From contig NEEC01000024.1 in the NCBI GenBank assembly GCA_002189035.1, forward strand, positions 186,001 through 250,000: a stretch of DNA of 64,000 nucleotides. The letters run 5' to 3'. Position numbers and translations under genes: made by a program. Positions 32,228 to 43,124 of the stretch are shown one piece after another (within the stretch, counting starts at the first letter, position 1; each line of letters begins with the position of its first letter). The DNA comes from Utricularia gibba (taxonomy: Eukaryota > Streptophyta > Magnoliopsida > Lamiales > Lentibulariaceae). Below the pieces are notes generated by a model that was given only the letters and a program-made list of their open reading frames with translations, was not told the origin of the DNA and did no database searches.

Positions 32228-32549
32228 TGTTGATACAAGAAAGATAGAGCTTGGAAAGTAACAAGAAGGTAATGATTATGAGATCAACTTGGATGAAAAA
32301 CGACTCATGAACAATAATAATGACCGAAAACCTAATTGACACGCATTCCTAGTAGGGTTTATATATACCCAATACCTAGGTTACCCAACAGTGGGCCACA
32401 ATCATTGAAAACACACAAAAAGCCCAACAACTTGAATCCAACACTTCCATGCTCGAACCCAACACCTTTTTATCTAAAATATGACATTATGATACAAGAT
32501 TAGTGCTTCCAATCACCTTCAAGCTTTGGATTGAGGCTGATCTCCAACA
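32228..32549 (-). repeat. 5' LTR of copia copy 2, divergent (322 bp)
   Basis: TGTTGG...CAACA, but a different subfamily from the 3' LTR. It shares gataaaaagg, ctaggaatgcgtgtcaatt and ggttttcgg with the LTR of the truncated element at 5884-6207. Confidence 0.92.
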
Positions 32550-33465
32550 TCAAGGAGCCATCAAGAATCTTGAAAAGGAAGTCGGACAATTGGCGACTCG
32601 AGTTGGAGAAATCGAGAACAAATGAGGAAAGCTACCTTCTCAACCTTCAGTGAAATCACAAGTGAATTTTTCAGCAATTGAGTTGAGAATGAAGAAGAAA
32701 TTACTAGAAAGAGAAATGATCCTAACCCCCAAGTCTGGTTAGTGAAGAGCTAGTTCAAGAAACATACACTAGCCAGGGACAATTTGCACAGCCAGCCATT
32801 GAAGGCAAGATCAAGGTAAAGGGAACTCAACCACCATTTCCAGGGAGACTGAGTAACAATCCAACGAAAGCTGTAGTGCAAAGAATTATTTCTACCATGA
32901 ACTCAGCTATGGTGACCATGAAGGTAGTTGATTATTTGAAATAGGTTCCAAAAGCACTTAAAATGTAGAAGGAATTATGTTCTGATTCAAAAGTTACTCT
33001 CATTGGAAGGAAAGACGTGAAGATTAAAGCTAGTCTCACTGCTGTAATTCACATGGAGCTTTCCCCCTATATGTAGAGTTGCAAGTACTTATTATGTTTC
33101 TGCCACAATTAGAGAAAGGGAAATCCCTAGAGCTATGGCTGATCAAGGAGCAGCAATCAACATGATTCCGCTAGATGTCTATGAGTCCCTTGAACTCTAA
33201 CCTTGAGGAAGACTAACACAAGACTGATTCTAGCAACAAGAGTGATTGCAGTTCCAGAAGGAATTGCTAAAGATGTGCCAATGTAGGTGTTAAAAACCTT
33301 ATACCTAGTCGATTTTATAGTGGTGAAGATGCCTCTGACGAAAGCAGATGACAAGGCCGTAATTCTAGGAAGGCCATTCTTAGCCACAGCTGATGTAGAC
33401 ATCATATGTAAGAAGGGAGAAATGACCCCAGGATATGAAGATGATTTTGTGACTTTTAGAGCTAG
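32550..33465 (+). pseudogene. Athila-like Gag C-terminus and protease remnant
   Basis: In shifting plus-strand frames the sequence gives GAAIKNLEKEVGQLATRV (Gag end). Later come ISTMNSAMVTMK (about 32887), ADQGAAINMIP (about 33140) and VILGRPFLATADVDI with KGEMT (33361-33430), the protease-RT junction typical of Athila-group elements. Many stops and shifts. It is bounded left by copia copy 2 and right by family-G copy 2 (33466), and continues the backbone that started at 20690. Confidence 0.75.
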
Positions 33466-34070
33466 TGATGTGACCCTCTAATCTAAAGAGATTAGCAACC
33501 CACGAACAAGAGGTGATTTTGAAGGTTAGAAAGTATCCCACCCAAGTCTACCCTCAAGAGAATGAATCTCTTGCAACCAGACTTCGAAACAAAGAAAATT
33601 AGGAGCCACACTTCACGAAAGAGAAGAGATTGGAAGTGATAATCCTAGGATGCCACAAGCTCAAAGCTTGATAAGTCAAGAGTGTACAAGCACTTAAAAG
33701 AAGAGGAGAATCCTCACAACATACATGAAAAGTACTAAAGGTCCTTACAGAATACAATTCTTGAGTATTTATACTCTAGGATTGGGCTCTAACATTACTT
33801 GGATCAAACAACAAGCCCAATGCTCTAAGATAAATCCACCTTCAACTAGTTGAGCTCTTTTGATGGGATGTCTTCAAGCCCATGTTTGATTCCAATTGTA
33901 TTGAGTAGAGCCTTAAGTGTATCTTCAAGCATCTTGCTCTTTCTCCTAGTCATTGGTTCCATTGGAATCATCTTTGTCTCTAATGTGTTCACTTTGACAA
34001 ACTCCTCATCATTATTTAAATACACTTCATTATCTTCCTGGGGCTCATCATCCCCCCCTTCTGTAAGAGG
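33466..34070 (-). repeat. 3' LTR of family-G copy 2 (605 bp)
   Basis: Minus strand TGATGAGCCCC to GGTCACATCA. The pol frame ends inside it at 33846. The TATA palindrome is partly decayed here (ttgagtatttatactctagg). Confidence 0.92.
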
Positions 34071-35281
34071 ATTCGTCCCCGAATCTGTATCCATGTCGAA
34101 AAGAGACAAATCAGCAACATTGAAAGTTGAATGAACAGAATACTCACCTGGTAAATCTAGCTTGTATGCATTATCATTCACGCGCTCAACAATTTGGAAA
34201 GGGCCATCTCCACAAGGTAGAAGTTTTGACTTCCTCTTGGTGGGAAATCTCTCCTTCCTGAGATGAAGCGAAACCCAATCACCAAGTTCAAATACAACTT
34301 TGCGTCTCCCCTTGTTTGCTGCTGATGCATACTTTGCATTGTTGCATTCAATCTGTTTTTTCACCTTCTCATGCAATTTTCTGATTGCTTCAGCTCTCTT
34401 CTTGCCATCTAAACTAACTTTCTCATTACAAGGCACAGGTAACATATCCAAAGGTGTAAGAGGATTAAAGCCATAAACCACTTCAAAGGGAGATAATTTA
34501 GTAGTGAGATGCATGGTTCCATTGCAAGCAAACTCAACAAGTGGCAAACATTCCTTCCAAGTCTTAAGATTTGATGTAATCATAATCCTAAGTAAGGTAG
34601 AAAGTGTGCGATTAGTTACCTCAGTTTGCCCATTTGTTTGAGGGTGACATGTTGTTGAGTATAACAGCTTAGTGCCAAGTTTACTCCAAAGAACTCTCCA
34701 AAAGTGACTGAGAAATCTGGTATCTCGATCAGAGACAATAGTGAGAGGCATACCATGAAGTCTAACAACTTCCCTAAAGAAGAGATCAGCCACATGAGAT
34801 GCATCATCAGTTTTATGGCAACGAATAAAGTGTGCCATCTTTAAAAACCTGTCCACAAAAACAAAAATTGAATCTCTACCCCTTTGGAACGAGGTAAGCC
34901 TAAAACAAAGTCCATAGAAATATCCACCCATGGTTGGGAAGGGGTAGGGAGTGGAGTATACAAACCATTAGGGGCAGTAATTGATTTAGCATTCCTACAA
35001 GAAATACATCTATCACAAATTCTTTCTACATCCCTTCTCATGTGTGGCCAAAAGAAATGTTGGGTGACAGTATCAAGAGTCTTTTTAACACCAAAATGTC
35101 CCATTAGTATCCCACGATGATCTTCTGTAACAATCAAATCACGTATGGAGCAAGAAGGAATGCACAGCTTATCTTTCCTATAAAGAAAACCATCTTTCTT
35201 AAATAATAGTCCAAATGGAGCGCGTTCACATGCCTTATAAATGTCCTTAAAATTATGATCATTAGCATATAAGTTAATCAT
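33846..35281 (-). pseudogene. Family-G integrase with LTR-encoded C-terminal tail (one frameshift)
   Basis: Two overlapping frames. At 34841-35281 are the zinc domain (HRGILMGHFG ... CDRCISCR) and the first catalytic Asp (DISMDFVLGLPRS). At 33846-34931 are the second Asp (IVSDRDTRF), the Glu (NGQTEVTNRT), a GPY/F-like module (LLPCGDGPFQIV, AYKLDLPGEY) and then FNVADLSLFD and TNPLTEGGDDEPQED. The last 75 residues lie within the LTR. No classic chromodomain is visible. A frame change near 34880 separates the parts. The C-terminal pattern resembles CRM-group chromoviruses, an assignment made from memory of the family. Confidence 0.85.
34071..34082 (-). other. Polypurine tract inside the pol frame (family G)
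   Basis: Minus strand AGAAGGGGGGGA next to the LTR start TGATGAGC. The pol reading frame runs through it (TEGGDDEPQED). Confidence 0.85.
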
Positions 35282-36708
35282 GGAAGCAAATCCAAGAATT
35301 CTTGCATCAAGTTTGCTAAAAGAATGTACATTCGAGATAAATCATCAACAACCACATTCTCATTACCTTGTATTTGATCACATATGGGAATGTGTCAATG
35401 AATTCCACCCACTTAGCATGTCTTCTATTCAGCTTTCCTTGATCCTTCAAATGTTTGAGAGACTCATGATCAGTGTGTATCACGAACTCCTTAGGCCACA
35501 AGTAGTGCTGCCATGTCTCCAAAACTCTAACCAATACATACAACTCTTTGTCATATGTTGAATAGTTGAGGGTGGCACCATGAAGCTTCTCACTAAAATA
35601 AGCAAGTGGACGTCCATTTTGCATCAATACAGCACCAATACCTAAACCCGATGCATCATATTCAATTTCAAAAGTATCAAAAAAATTTGGAAGTACTAGG
35701 AGAGGTGTTGAGCAAAGCTTATCCTTGAGTTATTTGAAGGCGTGTTCCTGCTCGTCTCCACAATGAAATGCATGATTTTTCTTGATCAATTGAGTGAGGG
35801 GTGCTGCTATAGATCGGAAGTCCTTAACAAACCGTCTATGGAAACTTGCTAAACCATGAAAACTCCGAACTTCACCAACAGAAGTAGGTGTTGGCCATTC
35901 TTTGATTGCTCTCACTTTCTCTTCATCCACACCTACTCCTGCATCACTTCCAACATATCCAAGAAAAGAGACACTTCTTAATGTTGGCAAACAACTTCTC
36001 TTTTCTAAGAGTATCTAACACATCTTTCAAATGTCCTACATGTTCCTCAATACTCTTACTATATATCAGAATATCATCAAAATAAACAATAAAAGGCCTA
36101 AGAACATGATTCATCAATCTCATAAAGGTGGTAGGAGCATTAGTTAATCCAAAAGGCATAACAACCCAGTCATACAAACCAAACTTACTTTTAAAAGCGG
36201 ATTTCCACTCATCACCCTCCTTCATTCTAATTTGATGATACCCACTTCTCAAATCAATCTTACTAAAAACACAAGCATATATTCAAGTCTAGGGATAGGA
36301 TGTCTATACTTGATTGTGATGTTGTTGATGGCGCGACAATCAGTGCACATCCGCTAAGTTCCATCGGACTTTGGAACCAATAACACCGGCACAGAGCAAG
36401 GGCTCATTCTCTCACGCACAAATCCTCTAGACATCAATTCCTCAACTTGCTTTTGTATTTCCTTCGTCTCCTCTGGATTAGCTCGGTAGGCTGGTCGGTT
36501 TGGGAGTTGTGCTCCAGGCAAAAGGTCAATTTGATGCTCAATCCCTCTAAGGGGAGGTAGGCCTTAAAGTTCTTTTGGAAATACATCTTCATATACCTGT
36601 AAGAGAGACACAATACAAGATGGAATGGGTGAAGCATTGTAAGGGAAAGTAGTAACTTCATCCTTGTACATAAGTAGAAGAATTGGTTGCCTAACATGAA
36701 GTGAGTGT
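35282..36708 (-). pseudogene. Family-G reverse transcriptase and RNase H (decayed)
   Basis: RT pieces: 36434-36745 region ([12 protein letters not shown]), 35944-36252 ([31 protein letters not shown]) and 35730-35990 ([18 protein letters not shown]). RNase H: 35316-35627 ([19 protein letters not shown]). Compared with copy 3 there are small deletions in the [10 protein letters not shown] block, before YFDD and after NIKKC. Stops replace a Trp codon before RMCTDC and a Gln codon before GLPPL. Not functional. Confidence 0.88.
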
Positions 36709-38064
36709 CTAATACTTTTCCATTAATCCTTGTACATAAGTGCAAACTTTTCCATTAACAAAGCACCGGGTTTGAAACAAGTTTTCCCTTTGTTCATCAT
36801 TATCCTTCACTCCAATGTAAAGTGTCCTTCGAGTTACTAATACTTCTCCAGAAACAGGCAATTCATCCTCATCACTCAATTCAGCTTCTGTTTCCACCAG
36901 ATCATCCTCATCATCACTAAGCACTTCTCCATTGCTTCTTATCACCATTGCTCGTTTATTTGAACATTCAGAAGCAATATGTCCATGCCCCAAGCACTTG
37001 AAACATTTTATGTTCCTTGTAGCGCCCTTTGGAGGTGTTGTTCGCTCTCCTTGCTTGGAATTTGATGGGATGTCGAATTTGAAGTTTTCCATGGAGGACC
37101 TCCCTTTATTTCTCTCCAGCATCTCCTTGGTGCCTCCAAATTTCGAACCAGAAGTCTTCTTGTTGAAATCTCGAGCGAAACGCTTGCTAGATAGTTGTTT
37201 CTCAACTTTTGTGGCCATATGAATCATGTCCTCCATCTCAATGTAGTGAAGAAACCTAGCCACGGTTGCTTCCCTATCTTCATGAACATGAGCTCTAATC
37301 ATTAAGATCTCAATTTCCTGCCAATATTCCTCCAATGACCTTGAGCCCTGCTTGAGATTCAGCAAACGTTGATAAACATCTCTTTGGTAATGGTTTGGAA
37401 CAAACCGCCTCCTCATAACTCTTTTCATCTCAGCCCAAGTATGAATTGGTTCTTCAGAGTCAATCCTTCTTTTAGCCACCCATTGATCCCACCAAATTAC
37501 AGCATAGTCACTAAATTCCACAGAGGCCAATCTGATTTTCGTTTTTTCAGAGAAGTTGTTGCAATCAAAGACATGTTCTACTCTTGTTTCCCATTGCAGA
37601 TATGCATCTGGATCATTCTTTCCTTGAAATTGAGGTATCTTCATCTTGATGTTGTTAACATCCTTTCCAATTCTTCCTCCATCTCTTCTGCCTCACTGAT
37701 CTCGAAATCTTCTTGTATCCCCATGTACAAAATCATTTTCACCATGTTCAAGGTAGTCATCTTCTTTATCAGTATTCTGGATTCGATCTTTTCTTCCAAC
37801 AGTCCTCGCACTTCCTTGATCACTTAAGTCATGTTCAGTGTTGATGCGTTGATGCATTTGAATGCCTCGACCCCTCCCAGCTGCATAATTATCTTGTCTT
37901 CGGTCTTTTGCAACATTTTGTAAAGAATTTTCGTGTTCATCATGCCTAGCATTTATGTTTTCCAGAATGCGATGCAATCTTGTGAATTCCTGTTGCATAG
38001 CTTTCAAAGTGAACTTCTCATCCGGCGAGTCATCCTTGTCATGCTCACTTCTTGAATTTGACAT
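36709..38064 (-). pseudogene. Family-G Gag (one frameshift) and start of protease
   Basis: The start at 38064 (MSNSRSEHDKDDSP) reads in frame to about 37700. A small indel then moves the rest to the frame at 36709-37644: capsid block DPDAYLQWETRVEHVFDC, SLEEYWQEIEIL, CCHC knuckle CFKCLGHGHIASEC, acidic tail EDDLVETEAELSDEDELP, and the first residues of the protease region, where the frame ends. The protease active site (D-S/T-G) is absent, removed by a deletion that joins Gag to the RT linker. Confidence 0.88.
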
Positions 38065-38601
38065 CCTAAATTGAAGACAAAAGAAATGAGCAGCAAAAGA
38101 AAGAAAAGAGTATAAAGTGAAAGAACAAAGAAACACACACAAGGTTTACCACTCAATCCCCAAGCTTCAAATCCTTGATGCACTCCATAACATCATCATG
38201 TTGACCTCATGATACCTCAAAAATAATCACTTCTAGATTAGTATTGATTATGGTATTATGATGGGGTTAGGTGAGGGTGGCAGTGTTAATTGTCTCAAGA
38301 GAGAGACAAGATAGAATTAATCACTTCCAGATTGGTTGCTTGTTGCAGTAAATAAATAGGAGGGATGGACACAACGTAAGAAAAGATTAAAACAGAGGAA
38401 TGAGCACTACACACGAAATATAATGCTTGTGAAATTGTAGAAATATGGGAAGGGGCAATCAACAAAGAGAATAGTCAAATGGAATGGTAGGGACAAGTAA
38501 GTGACAGGGTATGTGGATGAAGATAAGGAAAACAATAATAAAGTGGTTGCTTGGTTGAATGGGAAAAGCAGAAGGATAATATTAAGGAGAAGGAACCCAA
38601 A

Positions 38602-38613
38602 GCTCTGATACCA
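38602..38613 (-). other. Primer-binding site, initiator tRNA-Met (family-G copy 2)
   Basis: Minus strand TGGTATCAGAGC, two bases from the LTR stub. Confidence 0.9.
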
Positions 38614-38615
38614 AA

Positions 38616-38678
38616 TGATGTGACCCTCTAATCTAAAGAGATTATCAACCTACGAACAAGAGGTGATTTTGAAGGTGA
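38616..38678 (-). repeat. Truncated 5' LTR of family-G copy 2
   Basis: About 63 bp match the LTR end (tgatgtgaccctctaatct to aggtgattttgaaggt). After that the sequence changes to Athila-like integrase. Confidence 0.88.
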
Positions 38679-40678
38679 TTTTGAGTCAGAAGTTGGATGA
38701 TGCACTATGGGTGAGTGGGACTATTTAGAAAACGCCGATTGGTATGACTCCTTTCAGGGTGATTTATGCTAAGAACTATCATCTGCCAGTTGAGATAGAG
38801 CAAAAAACTAGATGGCCAGTATATATTTTAAGTGATGATGCAAAGGCAAACAATGAGGCGAGGAAGTTTCAGTTGCAAGAGTTGGAGTTAAGGAGGAATG
38901 CTTACAGTAACTCTTGCAGTTTCAAGGAACAGACTAAATCTTACTACTACAACCTAATTCAGAAGAAAGGATTCGAACCAGGTTAGAAGTGTTGGGTTTC
39001 TTGTATACATCGTATGTCTTAAAAGCAGTGAAATTTTAAAAATTTTAACAAACCCCCAACGCATATCTTGGAATACGGTATACATTAGACAAAGGGATTC
39101 TAAATTACCTTTCAGATGACTCCGTTGTTCACGAACCGCCAATAGCAGATGGACTCTATGGTATCCACACGTGGAGCACTCCGTCGATAACCTTCTCAAG
39201 TCTCTTGAATGCTGGTCGAATTTCTCAGGTGCTAGCAGATAAAAATGCCTCCTTGTAGATTAGTCTCAGAGCACGAAGACCTTGGACCAGATCTCAAGAT
39301 CTAAATGTTTTTGATAGATATTTTGTGACATATCAAATCATATCTATATGAGATCTTTTATTTTGAGTTTAATATTAATCTCAAAATAATTCTCTATTAA
39401 TTTATCCACTTTACCAATTACATCTCATGTAATTGTGTCATTCTATTTTATATCGATGAGTGACTCCACTATTGTATGTAACCCTATAGGCTTCCTCAAT
39501 TAAGGCCATAATAATAGATTTATTAATTAACTTTTAATTAATCAAATCCATCATTATCGATCATGAGTGATGTCTAGCAACATATCATGATCCCCAAGAT
39601 TAAAGAATAATCAGGTAAACTGATTGAGCCTTTCCATGACCAACCACCATGCAATGAACAGCTTTCATCGTACTTATATCTCATTCGGTACCAGAACATG
39701 GGTGTGTGTCTTTCTGATGTTTCGAACTTATAATTACATTCAAGCACTAACACTCAATGACCTACTCAAACAATTCGAGTGTCATTACCCAGGGCCCAGG
39801 ACTTACTGTTAGGTTTTGATGCAATTACTTGAGATATGATCTCATTGCTAACATGAGTGATGAATCCATTATTGATCAATCAACTATCTACAACCTTAAG
39901 GAGTCACATCCCTACTCATCCATACTAGGCAAGCCATGGTTAAGCTCCCATTAGTAATGAGCGAAAATGTGAACTGAAGATCAAGATAACTTTGTTGACC
40001 TCAAGTCTAAGCTTACTTGCACGGCTGTCATATTCGAGATCTTGCTACTGACAGTTGGTTAGCTTCCCATAGTAACATCTCGAAGATGAGTCATCCAGTG
40101 AATCGATTCTCTAATCGACACCCACATATAGGTTCTAGTAATCTCATTACATCAATTGTGAGAACCGTTGCCTAAACTGTTTAGGGAACTAAATGTGTGC
40201 CAACTTATCCGTATTTGTGATATCCTCATTTCACAAATACTCTAGCCACGGTGATTTAACTTGATAATGAGTGATTGAAGAATCTCACATTATGATGTAA
40301 TCATAATTTCTATAGCACATAGATCAAGTAGAGGATTTTATCAATGATATAAATTTGATCACAACTCAAAGTAAATATCAAAATATAAGATTTGTCAATT
40401 AGTTGATTGTCTCTAGAACACATATACTAACAAGAAGGCACTTTTATATCATTCTAGATTTTAACTTTAACTTCTCGAAGTTAAATTCAAAATGGGAAGG
40501 GCCATTTGTGGTGAAATCTATGAACATCAAATATTTGGTTGGGTTATTTGATAGAAATACAAATGCTAACCCCTTTACTATGAATGGTCACAGGTTAAAG
40601 CTTTATTTTAAAATAGGTCCAAATGATGGACAGGGAAGAGAGGAAACGAATCCCTCTCCCATGCCCGAAACTATTTAG
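38679..40678 (+). pseudogene. Athila-like integrase C-terminal region, split by a solo LTR
   Basis: Part one at 38679-38989: QKLDDALWV, IGMTPFRVIYAKNYHLPVEIE, RKFQLQELELRRNAY, KKGFEP. Part two at 40433-40678: KLNSKWEGPFVVKSM, NPFTMNGHRLKLYF. The two halves join correctly once the LTR at 38990-40432 and one copy of agaag are removed. It has stops in both parts. This is the same backbone as 20690-33465. Confidence 0.85.
38990..40432 (-). repeat. Solo LTR of copia family 2 (1443 bp) with perfect target duplication
   Basis: Minus strand TGTTAGTATATG to AAACCCAACA. The direct repeat agaag lies at 38985-38989 and 40433-40437. No internal region, primer site or PPT, so it is a solo LTR left by LTR-LTR recombination. 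It interrupts the Athila integrase. Confidence 0.95.
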
Positions 40679-41334
40679 CTTATTATGGAGGTCATGCCCA
40701 AGGCCTATAACAAAATGGGCGCTGTTGGGAGTCACCCAAATTTAGCAATGTTTTATTCTGTTTTGTTTTTTGCTTTTTGTTAAATTCTCCAGAATTATTT
40801 TGTCAAGAGCATTGCACGCTGATTCCAATTCAGGTGAGGGCAATCATAGAATGTGAGTCTATTTGACATGAAAGATGGGGAATTTTTTTCTCACATCACA
40901 TGAAGGAGGAAGCTGAAGCGGCTACAAAGTTGAAAAACCAGATTGAAGTTTGAATCAGGAGCAACCTAGGGAGTCAACCAAATCCAACCCTTGAATTTAT
41001 TCAACTGGTCAAGTTTTTTTGAGCACTCGATTTATATTTTCTTTACTCACTTGAAAGGAAGTTTTACTTATTTTTGCATAATTGTGGTTCTATCAACCAT
41101 TTGTCATAGGTTTGGTTGAAGAATATGGAGTATTCTTAGGTCTAGTAAGATAGTGAGCACACACTAGTCAAATGTGAGGCCTAGACCTATTTTTATATTT
41201 ACTCTCTATTTTCTTTCTAAATATCACTATTGTGCTAGGTACTTGAATACACCGAGGATTCAGCCTATGTCAGTTATTTAGGTTAGATCTTGAGTAAGAC
41301 TCAAGGACGAGTCTGTCGTCGTTGTAGGATAGTG
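40679..41334 (+). other. Athila-like 3' non-coding region
   Basis: Between the integrase stop (tag at 40675-40677) and the LTR. A purine-rich patch (aaggaggaagctgaagcgg, 40902-40920) is present but not adjacent to the LTR. No env-like frame survives. Confidence 0.5.
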
Positions 41335-41882
41335 TGATGATAAGTTATACTTCAACATATTTGAGTCAATTTTAGTGTCAGAGTACTAGGATTATGTGAA
41401 TTAGAATAGGAAAAATAATAAAATATGCAATGGCCAAATTGCTTTTCGTAAAAACATGATTTGGGTTATTTTTCCCTTAGTCCAAGTGAAGGATGGTCTT
41501 ATTCTTCTTCCAAGCACATGTATGTTCGGCCCATTTGGGTTAGGCTGCATTGTCTGACCAGTCTGCAAAGTTGTTATGAGTATATGGGCAAATCAGGAAT
41601 TACATGTCGAAATGCAGAAGAAGGATACGGAAGGTTGGCAATAAAAAGGCAAGAAGATCGCAATAGATGCAAGTAACTGTGACTGGCATGTAAGACTAGT
41701 GTGAATAAAGAAAGGAAAAAATCTGTTGTCTCTAATTTCTTTCTCTCCAAAATATTTGAGGACATGCACCTACAAGGGGACGGAACATCCTAACACCCGA
41801 CTTTGCTTTGAAGACTTTTATTGGCCTAAGGATTCTTCTGTTTTAGAGAAATTTTCTCTCCAGAGAGCATTTTCGTGATTGG

Positions 41883-42474
41883 TGATGAGCCCCAGGAAGA
41901 TAATGAAGTGTATTTGAAGAATGATGAGAAGTTTGTCTAAGTGAGCACATTAGAAACAAAAATGATTCCACCAGGAGCAAGACAAAGATGGTTGAAGATA
42001 CACTTAAGGCTCTACTCAATACCATTGGAATCAAACATGGGCTTGAAGACATCCCATCAGAAGAGCTCAACTACTTGAAGGTGGATTTACCATAAACCAT
42101 TGGGCTTGTTAGACTTTTCTATTTCATTTAGTTTGAGCTATGTAATGTTAGAGCTCAATTCTAGAGTATAAATACTCTAGAGATGTTCTATTTCAGGATT
42201 TTTAGTCTTTTTTCATGTATGTGGTGAGGATTCTCCTCCTCTTTGAGTGCTTGTATACTCTTAACTTATCAAGCTTTGAACTTGTGGCGTTCTAGGATTA
42301 TCACTTCCAATCCCTTCTCTTTTCTGAAGTGTGGCTCCTAATTTTCTTTGTTTCGAAGACTGGTTGCATGAGATTCATTCTCTTGAGGGTAGACTTGGGT
42401 AGGTTACTTTCTAAGCTTCAGAATCATCGCTTGTTCGTGGGTTGCTAATCTCATTAGATTAGAGGGTCGCATCA
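41883..42474 (+). repeat. Solo LTR of family G (592 bp)
   Basis: tgatgagccccagg to gggtcgcatca. Flanks attgg (41878-41882) and attcg (42475-42479) match in 4 of 5 bases. TATA palindrome intact at 42160-42181. The pol-tail frame is broken by a stop and a short deletion (near 41970). Confidence 0.9.
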
Positions 42475-42557
42475 ATTCGCGTGCAAGAAAGGACGAAGGA
42501 GAGGCGTTCAAGTGTGATAGTGCAGCTGAGACCTAAACGAAAGAGAAGGAGGCTTTG

Positions 42558-43124
42558 TGATACGACCCTCCAATCCACAAGTGATTGGCAAACCAGATCT
42601 TGGTTGAAAGAAGCAATCCTTCAAGAAAAAGAAGTTGGCTCTCAAGGATAGAAAGATCCTTGCAACCCAAACTATGAATTTGTTCCACACTCACAGAATC
42701 AAGGAAGGAATTGGGAGTGATAAACCACACACTAGACCCCACAAGTAAAGCTTGATATGTCTAAGTTCTACAAGAACTCAAAGAAGGAGAATAGATCTCA
42801 AAAGTGATTACAATCAAAGTTGTCCAAAACATGAGTAAGTCCTTCTTAAATAGATGAAGGATTGGGCTTTATTATAGGAAAAGTAGTAATAATAATGTAT
42901 TTGGTAGTAATGAGCCTTCTCTAATCAAGTTGATGCACTTTGAGAATGTTGAATTTCATGCCCAACACCTGATAGCTTGGTTGATTGGCCCATAAGCTCT
43001 TAAGCACTTCTTGATTCCTTTTTGCTCTTGATCTTGTGATTGGCCCAACTGAAATCAATGGAGGATTATTGATTTTATGTCTTTTATCTTCATTGGATAA
43101 TCTATAGCATCTATGATCTCATCA
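42558..43124 (-). repeat. Solo LTR of a family-G relative (567 bp) with perfect target duplication
   Basis: The plus strand starts tgatacgaccctccaatcc and ends ctatgatctcatca, the same ends as family G but strongly diverged inside (compare tgatgtgaccctctaatct). ctttg lies on both sides (42553-42557 and 43125-43129). It is a second subfamily. Confidence 0.88.

Larger units (their letters stand above)
27181..32549 (-). mobile_element. Ty1/copia retrotransposon, copy 2 (inverted twin of copy 1)
   Basis: Complete outline on the minus strand: 5' LTR 32228-32549, tRNA-Met primer site, coding region, polypurine tract, 3' LTR 27181-27500. The polyprotein frames have the same lengths and the same two frameshifts as copy 1. 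The two LTRs differ at roughly 20 or more of about 320 positions, and the flanking 5-mers (gatat left, tcaag right) do not match. So the 5' end has been exchanged or the insertion rearranged after integration. Confidence 0.95.
33466..38678 (-). mobile_element. Family-G gypsy element, copy 2 (most complete; 5' LTR truncated)
   Basis: Minus strand: 5' LTR stub (38616-38678), primer site, leader, Gag, RT, RNase H, integrase, polypurine tract, 3' LTR (33466-34070). The order RT-RNase H-integrase makes it Ty3/gypsy. Only a few residues of the protease start (GVKDNDEQRENLFQTRC) remain. Inserted in the Athila-like backbone. The 5' LTR is cut after about 63 bp and followed by Athila integrase sequence, so a deletion took the rest of that LTR together with Athila RT. 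Confidence 0.92.

Noticed and set aside
40725-40745. ggcgctgttgggag as another tRNA-Asp primer site
   Set aside because: It is not next to an LTR end and lies in the 3' non-coding region upstream of LTR 2; probably chance or a relic.
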